DNA from: Massilia alkalitolerans DSM 17462
Lineage (GTDB): Bacteria > Pseudomonadota > Gammaproteobacteria > Burkholderiales > Burkholderiaceae_D
Length of the DNA stretch: 64,000 nucleotides
NCBI RefSeq assembly: GCF_000427785.1
Contig: NZ_ATYR01000002.1
Span: forward strand, 1 to 64,000
Direction of reading: 5' to 3'
The position numbers and the translations under genes were made by a program. This document shows positions 54,019 to 63,559 of this stretch, piece after piece; within the stretch, counting starts at the first letter, position 1; each line of letters begins with the position of its first letter. Under the pieces are notes generated by a model that was not told the origin of the DNA, made no database searches, and was given only the letters and a program-made list of their open reading frames with translations.

Positions 54019-54080
54019 GTAGGGTGGGCGGCATTGAAGTCGCGTGTCTTTCCATTGCAAGGTGTAGCCGCCCACCCTAC
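54019..54080. repeat. REP-like palindromic repeat, copy 3
   Basis: GTAGGGTGGGC (54019-54029) and the exact inverse GCCCACCCTAC (54070-54080) bound a shorter unit of 62 bases. The outer arms are identical to copy 2. It starts four bases after the glycosidase stop and abuts a terminator hairpin. Confidence 0.8.
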
Positions 54081-54083
54081 AAA

Positions 54084-54119
54084 AAAACCGTCAGCCCGCT
54101 TGCGCGGAGTGACGGTTTT
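54084..54119. terminator. Bidirectional terminator between convergent genes
   Basis: AAAACCGTCA (54084-54093) is the exact inverse of TGACGGTTTT (54110-54119), with a further GC-rich inner pairing. The A-run and T-run on either side make it work in both directions, for the glycosidase (plus) and the STN receptor (minus). Confidence 0.8.
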
Positions 54120-54136
54120 CCTGCTTCGGGGCCTGA

Positions 54137-57100
54137 TTACATCGTCCGGAAATTCACCCCGAACATGATGCGGCGACCCGAATACGCGTAGTCCAGGATG
54201 TTCGGCGTGCCGTCGGCAAACGGCGCGTACGGGCCCTGGCTGTGCGAAACGGTTGCGTTGCCGATGTTGCGTCCTTCGACGAACACTTCGATCATCGGCG
54301 AATACCGGTACGAGATCTTGGCGTCGATGAAGCGGGTGGCGTCCGTGAAGTTGGGCGAACCCGGGTTGTAGGTGGTGTTGGTACGCCCGCCGCCCACGTT
54401 CGGGTAGTTGTACATGCTGGTCGACTTGCCGCAGGCCGCGATGCAGTTGAAGTAGGAACCCACGGCCTGCAGGGCGATGCGAGCCGACAGCCTGCCGTCG
54501 TCGTACCACAGGGCCGCGTTGTAGGTGTACTTCGGCTCGTTCTGCGGCGGCAGCGGCGTGCCGGTCAGCAGGTCGACGATGTTCGCCTTCGAGGTGGACG
54601 AATGCATCTTCGAGTAGTTGGCGTCGAAACCGGTGTAGCGCAGCAGCCATGGCAGGAAGGTGAAGGCCGTCTTGCCGCTGAATTCCACGCCGCGGCGGCC
54701 CGTCGTGGCGCCGTTCATCCAGGTGGAGTAGTCGAACAGCTGGCCGGCCAGCGTCTCGCCGGTAACGGGATTGACCATGTCCGAGTTGGCGAACAGCGGC
54801 GACTGCGACACGCCCTGGGCGATCGCGCCGCCGATCTTGCCGTCCTGGCGGAAGCCCGTCGCCGTCAGCATCGTGTCGCGGTTCGGATACCACTCGATCG
54901 ACAGGTTCTGGTTGAAGTTCTTCTGCGCGGCCAGTTCCGGATTGCCGACCGTTCCCGAGCACGACTGCCCGTCTTCGCCCAGGTCGGCCGCTACCTGATC
55001 GTAGGTGCACGAACCCGAGGCCAGCAGGCGCGAGACCGGCGGCCGCGCCACTGTCTTGGCGGCGCTGTAGCGCAGCACCAGCTTGTCGGGCACCAGCCAG
55101 GTCGCCAGGTTCAGGCTCGGCAGGAGATCGCTGGTCTTGGCGCTGATGGCGGTGGCCTGCTGCACCCGCATCCTGGTCGTGCCGCCCTCCGCATCCGGGA
55201 AGCTCGGGTCGAAGCTGGGGGTCTTCATGATGGCCGTGAAGCTCATCATGCCGGTGCCGTGCACCTTGGTGCGCACGTAGCGTACGCCCACGTTGCCTTC
55301 CAGTTCCAGGCCGAAGGGCAGCGAACGATCCGTGAACGGCAGGTGGTCGAGGCCGAAGTCGCCCATCAGGTAGAAGGCGTCGGTGCGTTCCTTCAGGTGG
55401 TTCGCCGGCTGCGCGTAGACCTTGCCGTCGCTGGCGGTGCAGGATTTCACGCAATCAAAGTTGGTGTTGCCGACCTGGGAAATGGCGAACAGCTTCTCCA
55501 CGTCGACCTGCGTCCAGTTCTCGATCAGGCCGGCGGGACGGTCCTTGGCGCCGTTGAAGAACTGGGTCGGCGTGGCTTTCAGCGTCATGACCTGGCTCAG
55601 CATGTCGACGAACTGGGGGATGGTGTAGACCATCGCGCCATCCAGCGACTGGCGGATGTCGCCTTTCGGAATCCAGCCGTACTGGCACTTGTTGCCGCCC
55701 GGCGCCAGCGAGCCCGGCGTGTCGGCGCAGCCGTACATGGTGCTGCGCAGGGTCGGCGAAGGCATCACGATCGGCGCCACGAAGCCCGGCGTGCCGAAAG
55801 TGCCTTGCGGGTCGCGCAGGTTATAGCCGCCGTTGTTCAGGTTCCAGTTGTCGTTGCGCGTGTCGCGCATGTTGTAGCCGGTCTTGAAGCGCTTGAAGAA
55901 GGGGATGCGGTCCGGCGTGTTCCAGGTCGCGTCCACCTTGGCGGTGCGCTCCGAGGTGTGGTACTCGGTCGGCACCCAGGTCAGGTTCGGCGAGGAGGTA
56001 CCTGCATTCTGCTGGGCGGCGGTGTAGGCGGGTGCCGAGTTGGTGGTGTAGACCGTCGGCACGATGGCCGCGCTGGCGCCGCGCGGGAACAGCGCGGCGA
56101 AACGCGAGGGATCGGCCGAGGTGATCGGATTGACGTTCGGGAAGCTGTAGGTCCACAGGCCGTTCGGCATCACGCTCATCGAGCCGGTGCCGTAGTAGTC
56201 GTTCAGCGTGAGTTCCTTGATGCCCTTCCTGAAGTCGGACTGAGCGTCGCCGGCGAAGAAGTCGACGTTCAGGCCGCCGCGCTTGAAATTGCCGCCCAGT
56301 TGCAGGTAGCGCGCGGTGGTCTCGCCGATGCCGTGGCTCTGGTTGGTCTTGGCGACGCCATTGCTGTTGGTATTGTTGAAGGTATACGAGGTCAGGTGGT
56401 GCTTGGCGTCGACCACGGCGGAACCGGGCTGCACGTTGCTGCTGCCGTTCTGCACCGACATGTTACCCAGCGAGAAAGCCAGGGTGTTGATGTCGTTGTG
56501 GCGCTTGTTGTAGCTGCCTTTCGAGTACAGGGTCAGCTCGTCGGTGAGCTTGAAATCGGCGCGCAGGTCGAGATTCTTGCGGCGGTCGATCTCGCGCCGC
56601 ACCACGTAGCGCGGGCCGGACGGGGTGTAGTCGTTCCACTGGTTCAGGCAGGTATTGAGCTCGTTGGTGCGCTGGTTCTGCGCGGCGGTGCGCGCCGACG
56701 ACGAGATCAGGTTCAGCTGGGCGGCCGGGATCGGCGCGAAGATCGCACGGCATTCGTCCTTGCTCTGCGCGCCGGCCGAGCGGGTGACCATTTCCAGGGG
56801 CGTGGCCGAGTTGAAGAAGCCGCCGTTCGCCAAGGCGGAGCGCAGCAGCGGGGTGGTGCTGGTCGCATCGGCCGTGTTGACGGTGCCCGGCTGGTAGCTG
56901 AAGGTCTTCTCGGGCGAATTGTCGAAGTCGAACAGGCGGTAGTAGCCCTGCCAGCCATTGTTTCCGCCGCCCGACACCTCGGTCTTGTGGCCTTCGTTGT
57001 CCAGCGTGGTGCTCGATGCGTTCAGCAGCAGGCCCAGGCGGCCGTTCATGTACTTGTTCGCCAGGATCAGGTTGGCGTCCGGCTGCCATTTCTTGTTCAG

Positions 57101-58135
57101 GCTGTTCTGGCTGCCGGCCACGCGCAGCGAGGCGAAGGGCTTCTTGAAATCGAGGCCGGTACGGGTCTTGATCTGGATGCCGCCGCCCAGCGAACCCTCG
57201 GTCATGTCGGCGGTCGAGCCCTTGACCACGTCGACGCTCTTGATCAGGTCGGCGGACAGCTGGCGGAATTCGACGGCGCGGCCGTCGCCGCCGCCGGCCA
57301 TGTCGCTGCCGCCGGCGGACTGCACCGCCTGGCCGTCCAGTTCTACCCGCGTCAGGTCCGGGCCGTTGCCGCGCACCGACACGGTGACGCCCTCACCGAA
57401 GTCGCCGCGGTCCAGCGCGATGCCGGCGATGCGCGAGATCGCCTCACCGACGTTCCGGTCCGGCAGGCTGCCCACGTCCTCGGCGACGATCGAATCGATC
57501 GCGGTGGCGGCATTCTTCTTGCGGTCGATGCTGGACTGCTGGGAGGCGCGGGTGGCCACCACCTTCACCTGCTGCACGCCGTCGCCGCCTTGCTGGTTGG
57601 CCGCCGGCGCGCTCTGTCCGGACTGTGCCTTCGCCTCCGGTATCTGCACCTGCGTGCCGGGCGCCTGCTCCTGCGCACTGGCCAGCGGTGCGCCCATCAT
57701 GAGCACGGCCGCCGAGACCGCGACGCAGGTCGCCTTGCGCCGGCCGGGGAGGGTATTTTTTGTCATTGTCTCATCCGATATTTTCGAGTCATTGGGTTGT
57801 CCGGATGGGCCTGGCGGTCGCGCCAGGATCACCACGGTGCCGCCGGAGCTGACCCGTCCGACCAGATTAGTGCAGCCGAGCAGTCGATCGACCGCCTCGG
57901 AGATGACGAATGCGCCGGTGAGGGCTTCGGTGTTCACGCCATCCAGGATGTCCGCCGAGGTCAATATGTTGATGCCGGCCTGGCGCGCGAATTCCGGAAT
58001 GGACTCCGTCGCAGGGCCTGCGGGAATATTGAAGGGCCGCGGCGATTCCTGGGCGCTGACGCTGCCCGCGTACGCGGCCAAGCTCACGGCCAGGATGGTG
58101 CCGGCCGCGCTGGCGTATGGGTGCATGGGGTTCAT
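54137..58135 (-). CDS. STN-domain TonB-dependent receptor with an internal second signal peptide
   Basis: A 1332-residue frame. It starts with a Sec signal (YASAAGTILAVSLAAYAGSV, cut after VSA). An STN domain covers about residues 33-107 (FNIPAGPATESIPEFARQAG, DILDGVNTEALTGAF, VDRLLGCTNL). Without a stop, the frame continues into a second complete signal peptide beginning at Met124 (GRRKATCVAVSAAVLMMGAP, cut near ASA). Then come a plug (DSIVAEDVGSLPDRNVGEAI, TVSVRGNGPDLTRVELDGQ) and a barrel ending MFGVNFRTM. STN receptors signal through FecR and an ECF sigma, and both genes lie directly upstream. An ATG at 57766 with GGATGAGACA before it could start a separate 1209-residue receptor without STN. 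The imported glycan is unknown; neighbours suggest pectin-related material. Confidence 0.88.
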   Translation of the reverse strand: MNPMHPYASAAGTILAVSLAAYAGSVSAQESPRPFNIPAGPATESIPEFARQAGINILTSADILDGVNTEALTGAFVISEAVDRLLGCTNLVGRVSSGGTVVILARPPGPSGQPNDSKISDETMTKNTLPGRRKATCVAVSAAVLMMGAPLASAQEQAPGTQVQIPEAKAQSGQSAPAANQQGGDGVQQVKVVATRASQQSSIDRKKNAATAIDSIVAEDVGSLPDRNVGEAISRIAGIALDRGDFGEGVTVSVRGNGPDLTRVELDGQAVQSAGGSDMAGGGDGRAVEFRQLSADLIKSVDVVKGSTADMTEGSLGGGIQIKTRTGLDFKKPFASLRVAGSQNSLNKKWQPDANLILANKYMNGRLGLLLNASSTTLDNEGHKTEVSGGGNNGWQGYYRLFDFDNSPEKTFSYQPGTVNTADATSTTPLLRSALANGGFFNSATPLEMVTRSAGAQSKDECRAIFAPIPAAQLNLISSSARTAAQNQRTNELNTCLNQWNDYTPSGPRYVVRREIDRRKNLDLRADFKLTDELTLYSKGSYNKRHNDINTLAFSLGNMSVQNGSSNVQPGSAVVDAKHHLTSYTFNNTNSNGVAKTNQSHGIGETTARYLQLGGNFKRGGLNVDFFAGDAQSDFRKGIKELTLNDYYGTGSMSVMPNGLWTYSFPNVNPITSADPSRFAALFPRGASAAIVPTVYTTNSAPAYTAAQQNAGTSSPNLTWVPTEYHTSERTAKVDATWNTPDRIPFFKRFKTGYNMRDTRNDNWNLNNGGYNLRDPQGTFGTPGFVAPIVMPSPTLRSTMYGCADTPGSLAPGGNKCQYGWIPKGDIRQSLDGAMVYTIPQFVDMLSQVMTLKATPTQFFNGAKDRPAGLIENWTQVDVEKLFAISQVGNTNFDCVKSCTASDGKVYAQPANHLKERTDAFYLMGDFGLDHLPFTDRSLPFGLELEGNVGVRYVRTKVHGTGMMSFTAIMKTPSFDPSFPDAEGGTTRMRVQQATAISAKTSDLLPSLNLATWLVPDKLVLRYSAAKTVARPPVSRLLASGSCTYDQVAADLGEDGQSCSGTVGNPELAAQKNFNQNLSIEWYPNRDTMLTATGFRQDGKIGGAIAQGVSQSPLFANSDMVNPVTGETLAGQLFDYSTWMNGATTGRRGVEFSGKTAFTFLPWLLRYTGFDANYSKMHSSTSKANIVDLLTGTPLPPQNEPKYTYNAALWYDDGRLSARIALQAVGSYFNCIAACGKSTSMYNYPNVGGGRTNTTYNPGSPNFTDATRFIDAKISYRYSPMIEVFVEGRNIGNATVSHSQGPYAPFADGTPNILDYAYSGRRIMFGVNFRTM

Positions 58136-58331
58136 GCACGTCTCCTCTAATCTGTTTTTGTCGGAACTATGCTGCTCCGTATGTGTAAAGACTGCCGGCG
58201 GCGGCGTCTTCCTCATGCTGCGGCGATCGTTTGCCCAATCACTCAAAACAATGACTGAATCGATATCCTCCCTCAAAAATCAAGCAGTGGCGTGCCGTCG
58301 TATAAATACTCAGGAAGCTGACTGCAAAGGG

Positions 58332-58371
58332 CAAAAAAAATCCGGACCCGCCAAAGACGGCGCGTCCGGAT
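58332..58371 (-). terminator. Terminator after fecR
   Basis: ATCCGGAC (58340-58347) pairs with GTCCGGAT (58364-58371). On the minus strand a run of eight Ts follows (complement of 58333-58340). It separates the sigma/anti-sigma pair from the receptor gene, so the receptor should have its own promoter in 58136-58331. I could not recognise an ECF promoter there with confidence. Confidence 0.8.
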
Positions 58372-58410
58372 CGTGTGCCAGCGTGGCGCGGCATCGCTTC
58401 GCTTCCTGTA

Positions 58411-59382
58411 TCAGATGCCGTCCTGCGCCTCGCCTTGCCTGCGGCCGATGAAGATCGTGTCCGCGGTGATCGCGACCGGGACGTCCAGCACGGTGCTGAC
58501 GTCCTGGGCGAACAGTTCGGGGGCGTCGAGCTTGTACTGGCCGAACAGGCGCTTGTCCCGGAGCGTGGCGTCGACGATGACGATCGTCTTCGGGCTGTAG
58601 CGGTTGAAGTCCGCCACTGCGTCGTCCAGGGTCTGGTTCTTGAGGATCACTTTGCCTTCTCTCCATGCCAGCTTGCGGTTCACTTCGACCGGCTGGCGGC
58701 TCACGCTGATCGCGCTCGCATCCTGCGCCAGGAAGGCGCGGTCGCCCTCGACCAGCTGGCGCCGCCGGGCGCTGCTGCCCTTGTCCCAGACCTCGACCTT
58801 GCCTTCGGTGACGAGCACCTCGGTGCCGTTCGCGAAGCGCCGCACCGAGAAGGCGGTGCCGACCGCCTTGATGCGCGCCGCGCCGGCTTCGACCACGAAG
58901 GGCTTTGTCTTGTCCTTGGCGACCTCGAACCAGGCTTCTCCCTTGCGCAGGTTGACGGTGCGCTGCTTGTCGGTGAAGGCGACTTCGATCTGGCTGCCGC
59001 TGTTGATGGTGGCGACCGACTTGTCCTGCAGCGGCACTTTGCGGAACTCGCCCTTGGCCGTGGTGAGGACCCGCTCGTCGCGCAGGACTTGCAGGCTGAC
59101 GGTTCCCACTGCCGCGACCAGGCAAGCGGCCATGGCGCCCATCCTGAACCAGGCGCGCCGGCTGCGGCGCTGCTGCCGCGCCATGGAGAGTTCGGGCGAC
59201 AGCGATTGCGGGGCGCTGGCGAGATTGATCGCATTGTAGATGGCCATGGCGCGCACGTAGGCGCCCTGGTGCCGCACATCGGCGGCATACCATGCGTCGA
59301 ATTGCGCGCTCTCGGGGGCGCTCAGGCCGCGCGCCAGCTTGCGCGCCACCCACTCGAAGGCTTCGTTATCGATCGTTGACAT
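58411..59382 (-). CDS. FecR-type anti-sigma factor / signal transducer
   Basis: A 323-residue protein. The N-terminal cytoplasmic sigma-binding part has the DUF4880 pattern (FEWVARKLARGLSAPESAQF, DAWYAADVRHQGAYVRA). One membrane helix follows (MGAMAACLVAAVGTVSL), then the periplasmic FecR domain (ATINSGSQIEVAF, GEAWFEVAKD, VGTAFSVRRF) and a C-terminal STN-like stretch (NQTLDDAVADFNRYSP). It would hold the sigma factor and release or activate it when the receptor's STN domain signals. Its start overlaps the end of the sigma gene by 17 bases. Confidence 0.92.
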   Translation of the reverse strand: MSTIDNEAFEWVARKLARGLSAPESAQFDAWYAADVRHQGAYVRAMAIYNAINLASAPQSLSPELSMARQQRRSRRAWFRMGAMAACLVAAVGTVSLQVLRDERVLTTAKGEFRKVPLQDKSVATINSGSQIEVAFTDKQRTVNLRKGEAWFEVAKDKTKPFVVEAGAARIKAVGTAFSVRRFANGTEVLVTEGKVEVWDKGSSARRRQLVEGDRAFLAQDASAISVSRQPVEVNRKLAWREGKVILKNQTLDDAVADFNRYSPKTIVIVDATLRDKRLFGQYKLDAPELFAQDVSTVLDVPVAITADTIFIGRRQGEAQDGI

Positions 59383-59953
59383 TCTGTTTCTTGCTGACGC
59401 GTTTTTTTGCGGGGGACGGGATGGCGCCGGTCTCCTGGTTCATGCCGTGACTGGCAATCATCTCCGACATCAAGCGCATCCCTTTCATCATTTCGTGTTC
59501 GACGACACCGTCGGTCAGGCCGAGGCTTTGCGCTGTTTCGTGCTGCGACAGGCCGTGTATCCTGCGCGCCCGGAACACTGCCTTGCAGCGGCCGGGCAGC
59601 TGCGAGACAAGTCCGATCACCCACTTCAGTTCCGAGCGGGCGAACACCACCCGCTCGGGCGAGGGCGCCGCGTCCGCGATGTCGAGGTCTTCCAGGTTGG
59701 CCATGGCTTCGATCCTGACCACCGCGTCGCGCTTGATGCGGTCGAGGACCAGGTTCTTGGCCGTGCGGAAGACGAAGGGCTTGGGATCGCGGATGCCGTC
59801 CAGGCTGGCCATCGACAGGATCCGGTAACAGGTCTCCTGCACCACGTCGTCGATTTCTGCCGGGCTGCTACAGACGCGACGCAGCATCCTGCGCAACTCG
59901 GCCTCATGCGGCAGAAAATTTATTGTAAGCCAGTCAACTACGTCAGTGTCCAT
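59366..59953 (-). CDS. ECF sigma factor (FecI-like)
   Basis: A 195-residue sigma-70-family factor. Region 2 reads CYRILSMASLDG, PKPFVFRTAKNLVLDRIKRD; region 4 reads HGLSQHETAQSLGLTDGVVE. The position before a FecR gene and an STN receptor makes it a FecI-like surface-signalling sigma factor. The basic C-terminal end (AKKRVSKKQNVNDR) overlaps the fecR start. It is divergent from the DUF4450 gene; 59954-60126 holds no further gene. Likely target: the receptor promoter, possibly also the DUF4450 gene (inference). Confidence 0.92.
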   Translation of the reverse strand: MDTDVVDWLTINFLPHEAELRRMLRRVCSSPAEIDDVVQETCYRILSMASLDGIRDPKPFVFRTAKNLVLDRIKRDAVVRIEAMANLEDLDIADAAPSPERVVFARSELKWVIGLVSQLPGRCKAVFRARRIHGLSQHETAQSLGLTDGVVEHEMMKGMRLMSEMIASHGMNQETGAIPSPAKKRVSKKQNVNDR

Positions 59954-60126
59954 ACGCTCGCCCGTTCGTGCTTCCCCCTTGGTAAGACGAACACGGGAAT
60001 GTTTTCCTCAAGGTTTTAGTTATTTTTTTTCACTTAGTCACGCCAATGAGAATTTCCCGCTGTGAGGCGATGGGAGGCGAGGACCTCTCTTATTATCTGC
60101 CGAAACAATGCTGGGGAGACGATCAC

Positions 60127-63100
60127 ATGATGAAGACCTGCATGCCCATCCTGCCGGCTTGCGTGCTGCTGGCGCTCGCGGCGCTCGCCATGGAAGCGCG
60201 CGGCGAGCAGGCGACGGCGTACAAGCCGGGCGTCGAGGTAGCGCGTCCGAACCTGGCCGGGCAAGTCGCGCGGCCGCTGCGCTACCGCCCCGAGGGCGAG
60301 GACTTCGTCATCGAGAACGGCGGCGAGTTCTTCAACCGTCCCCTGTATGGCGGAAATACCGCCTTCCGTGTCGACGGCGGCGACCGGCCCGAGTTTTCGC
60401 TCTACCTGCCCGGGCGCGGCGGCAATGTGCGCCTGGGCGTCAAGACCCCCGCCGGCGTACTCTGGCTGCACGCGGCGCGCCACATCGTGACGCGCTACCG
60501 GCCGGGCGAGCTGCATTACGAGATTGCCGATCCGCTGCTGGGCGAAGCCGGCCGGATCCACCTGGCGGCGATCGCCTATGCGAGCGTGGAAGGACTCGGG
60601 CTGCGCGTAGCGGGCAAGTCGCTGCCTGAGATGGCCGAACTGGTGTTTGCCTTCGCCCCCGGCAATGGCGCGCAGGGGCGCCGCGGCGGCGACATCGGGA
60701 CCGAGACAGTGCCGATCAGCCAGTATTTCCAGTTCGCGCCGGAGGACGCGCGCGGCAGCAGCGTCGACCTGCATGCCCATGGATTCACGGTCAGCAACGA
60801 CAGGGCGGCGATCACGGCGACGGCGTCGCGGCCCCTTGCCGTGCGCCGCGCCGACGCCGCCGGATGGGACGACCTGGCCGGCTTGCTGGGTCAGGACGCC
60901 GGCAAGGATGGTCAGGTCGCGCTCGGCCGGCTGCCATTGAGCGGGGAGGCCATCGATCTGGCTTTCCAGGTCACGCGCAGCAAGAAGGCGCCCGAACTGG
61001 CGGTGTACCGCGAGGCCGGCAGCACCCTGGACGCCCGTCCCGCGGCCGAGCGCAGCCGCACGCCCGCCTTCCGGCCGGAGGAACTGGCCGAACGCTTCGC
61101 GCAGGCCGGCGGCCATTTCGCCCGGTTGCGCGGCCAGGTGAGAGTCGATACGCCCGACCCCTACATCAACGCCGCAATGGGGGCGTTGAACATCGCCCTG
61201 GACGCCGTGTGGGACGAGGAGCAGGGCGCCATCATGCACGGGGCGATCGCCTGGCGCACCAAGCTGCTGGGCTGGCGCGGGCCCTACGCGCTCGACGCCC
61301 TGGGCTGGCACGATCGCGCGCGCCGCAACTTCGACGAATGGACGGCGCGCCAGGATACCTCTCCGGTGCCGGCGCGCCTGCCGCCCGCCGACCGCGACAC
61401 CAACCTGGCGCGCAGCGAAGCCGGCCTGCACAGCAACGGCGACATGAGCAAGTCGCACTACGACATGAACATCGGCTTCATCGACGCGCTGCTGCGCCAC
61501 CTGCTGTGGACCGGCGACCGCGCGTATGCCAGGGCGGTTTGGCCGGTGCTGGAGCGCCACCTGGCCTGGGAGCGGCGCCTGTTCCGGCGCGAGTACGGGC
61601 CCGACAAGTTGCCCCTGTACGAAGGCTATGCCGCGATCTGGGCCAGCGACGACCTGTACTACAACGGCGGCGGGGCCACCCACACCTCGGCCTACAATGC
61701 CTGGCACAACGCGATGGCGGCGCGCATCGCGGCCCTGATCGGCGAGGATCCGGCGCCGTACCGCATCGAGGCCGAGCGCATCCGGGCCGGCATGCGGCGC
61801 CACCTGTGGATGCCCGAGCGCGGCGCCTTCGGCGAATACCGCGACCTGCTCGGGGCCCGGCTGCTGCACCCCAGCTACGGCCTGTGGAGCTACTATCACG
61901 CCATCGATTCCGCGGTGCCGAACCGCCTGGAAGGCGCGCGCATGGTGCTCGACCTGGCGCGCCAGCGCCGCACGATTCCGGTCGCGGGGCCGGGCGTGCC
62001 TGCCGACCGCCCTTATCGCGTGCTGCCGACCACCGACTGGATGCCGTATTCCTGGTCCACCAACAACGTGGTGATGGGCGAGGTGCTGCACACCGCGCTC
62101 GCCACCTGGCAGGCCGGGGACGGCGAGCGCGCCTTCGACCTCGCCAAGGGGGCGCTGCTGGCCAGCCTCTACATGGGGATCTCGCCGGGGAATATCGGCA
62201 GCATGAACTACCTCGACGTCTACCGCCGCGAAGCCCAGCGCGACTTTGCCGACGGCTCGGGCGTGATGGCGCGCACGCTGGTGGAGGGGCTGTTCGGCGT
62301 GCGCCCGGATGCGCTCGCGGGCACGCTGCTGATCCGTCCGGGCTTTCCGCGCGACTGGCGGCATGCGAGCCTGCGCCATCCGGGCGTGGCGCTGGCGTTC
62401 CGCCGCGATGGGACGGAAGAACGCTGGACGATCGAACAGCCGGCCGCGGTCTTCGGGCGTCTGGTGCTCGAGCTGCCGGCAGCGAGCGACGGCGTGGACT
62501 CGGTCCTCGCCGACGGAAAGCCGGTGCGCTGGCGCGCCGGCAGCGACGAAGTCTTCGCGCCGCGCCTGCAGATCGAGTTGCCCTTCGGGCGCAAGACCGA
62601 GCTCACGATCCGGTGGCGCGGACAGCCGATCGGCGCCGCTGCGCAGGTTGTCGCAAAGACGGCGGCGGGCGACGGCCTGCGGCGCGTGCGCCAGGGCGCG
62701 TTCACCTGGTGGGAGGCTGCGGCGCCGCCGCCGGATGCCCCGCAAGCGGCGTGCACTCCCCGGGCCGCCGCGTGGACCACGGGCGCGCGGGTGAATTCGC
62801 GCCATGTCGACCTGACGGCCCGCTTCAACGATCGCGTGACCGAGCTGTTCAAGCCCGGGAAGTACCTGTCGCCGCGCTCGCCGTTTGTCTCGCTGTCCTT
62901 GCCCTCGCAGGGCATCGGCGCCTGGGCCGGGCACGTGAACGCCATGGCCACGGTCGACGACAGCGGCCTGCGCGCCCGGGGCGGCGTCCTGCGCCTGCCC
63001 AACGGCCTGAGCTTCGCCACGCCTTCAAGCCCGGGTGCGGCCAACATTCTGTTCACCTCGCAGTGGGACAATTATCCGAAGCAGGCCAGCGTGTCGCTGC

Positions 63101-63504
63101 AGGGCCGGGCCGGGCGCGCATTCCTGCTGATGGCCGGCTCCAGCAATGCGATGCAGAGCCGGATCGACAACGGCGAGGTGGTGGTGACCTACGCGGACGG
63201 CAGCCGCAGCCGCCTGGCCCTGCACAATCCCGACAGCTGGTGGCCCATCGAACAGGACTACTTCATCGACGACTACCAGTTTCCGTACTGCGGATCCTTG
63301 CCGGTGCGGGTCGACCTGAAGACAGCCCGGGTCCGGGTGCTGGACCCGGCGTCCCTCCCGCAGGACTTGCGCGCGAAGATCGACGGCGGCTCGGCTACCG
63401 TGCTCGAGATGCCGCTGGAGCGCGGCAAGGACTTGAAGAGCCTGGAGCTGCGGACGCTGGCCAACGATGTCGTGATCGGGCTGATGGGGGTGACGCTGGA
63501 CTGA
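60127..63504 (+). CDS. Secreted DUF4450-domain protein, probable glycoside hydrolase
   Basis: A 1125-residue protein with a Sec signal (MMKTCMPILPACVLLALAAL, cut after ARG). The DUF4450 start is clear (AGQVARPLRYRPEGEDFVIE, FFNRPLYGGNTAFRVDGGDR, FSLYLPGRGG). The middle is an (alpha/alpha)6-type region with NIALDAVWDEEQGAIMHGAI, SEAGLHSNGDMSKSHYDMN and TDWMPYSWSTNNVV. The C-terminal third is beta-rich. Members are known from polysaccharide-utilisation loci, mostly in Bacteroidetes; I cannot state the reaction. GGGGAGACGATCAC precedes the ATG. It is divergent from the sigma factor and 55 bases before a second lactonase gene. Confidence 0.8.
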   Translation: MMKTCMPILPACVLLALAALAMEARGEQATAYKPGVEVARPNLAGQVARPLRYRPEGEDFVIENGGEFFNRPLYGGNTAFRVDGGDRPEFSLYLPGRGGNVRLGVKTPAGVLWLHAARHIVTRYRPGELHYEIADPLLGEAGRIHLAAIAYASVEGLGLRVAGKSLPEMAELVFAFAPGNGAQGRRGGDIGTETVPISQYFQFAPEDARGSSVDLHAHGFTVSNDRAAITATASRPLAVRRADAAGWDDLAGLLGQDAGKDGQVALGRLPLSGEAIDLAFQVTRSKKAPELAVYREAGSTLDARPAAERSRTPAFRPEELAERFAQAGGHFARLRGQVRVDTPDPYINAAMGALNIALDAVWDEEQGAIMHGAIAWRTKLLGWRGPYALDALGWHDRARRNFDEWTARQDTSPVPARLPPADRDTNLARSEAGLHSNGDMSKSHYDMNIGFIDALLRHLLWTGDRAYARAVWPVLERHLAWERRLFRREYGPDKLPLYEGYAAIWASDDLYYNGGGATHTSAYNAWHNAMAARIAALIGEDPAPYRIEAERIRAGMRRHLWMPERGAFGEYRDLLGARLLHPSYGLWSYYHAIDSAVPNRLEGARMVLDLARQRRTIPVAGPGVPADRPYRVLPTTDWMPYSWSTNNVVMGEVLHTALATWQAGDGERAFDLAKGALLASLYMGISPGNIGSMNYLDVYRREAQRDFADGSGVMARTLVEGLFGVRPDALAGTLLIRPGFPRDWRHASLRHPGVALAFRRDGTEERWTIEQPAAVFGRLVLELPAASDGVDSVLADGKPVRWRAGSDEVFAPRLQIELPFGRKTELTIRWRGQPIGAAAQVVAKTAAGDGLRRVRQGAFTWWEAAAPPPDAPQAACTPRAAAWTTGARVNSRHVDLTARFNDRVTELFKPGKYLSPRSPFVSLSLPSQGIGAWAGHVNAMATVDDSGLRARGGVLRLPNGLSFATPSSPGAANILFTSQWDNYPKQASVSLQGRAGRAFLLMAGSSNAMQSRIDNGEVVVTYADGSRSRLALHNPDSWWPIEQDYFIDDYQFPYCGSLPVRVDLKTARVRVLDPASLPQDLRAKIDGGSATVLEMPLERGKDLKSLELRTLANDVVIGLMGVTLD

Positions 63505-63559
63505 CCGGCCGTGGCCTGGACGGTACAATCTCGCCTCCGCACCATCAACCCGACCCTGG

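Noticed and set aside
54242..58150. 1302-codon open frame on the plus strand opposite the STN receptor
   Set aside because: It is antisense to a receptor with clear motifs from end to end; long antisense frames are expected at this GC content, and its product shows no recognisable domain.
60034..62934. 966-codon minus-strand open frame opposite the DUF4450 gene
   Set aside because: It runs against a protein with a signal peptide and family motifs; its own product is low in complexity.
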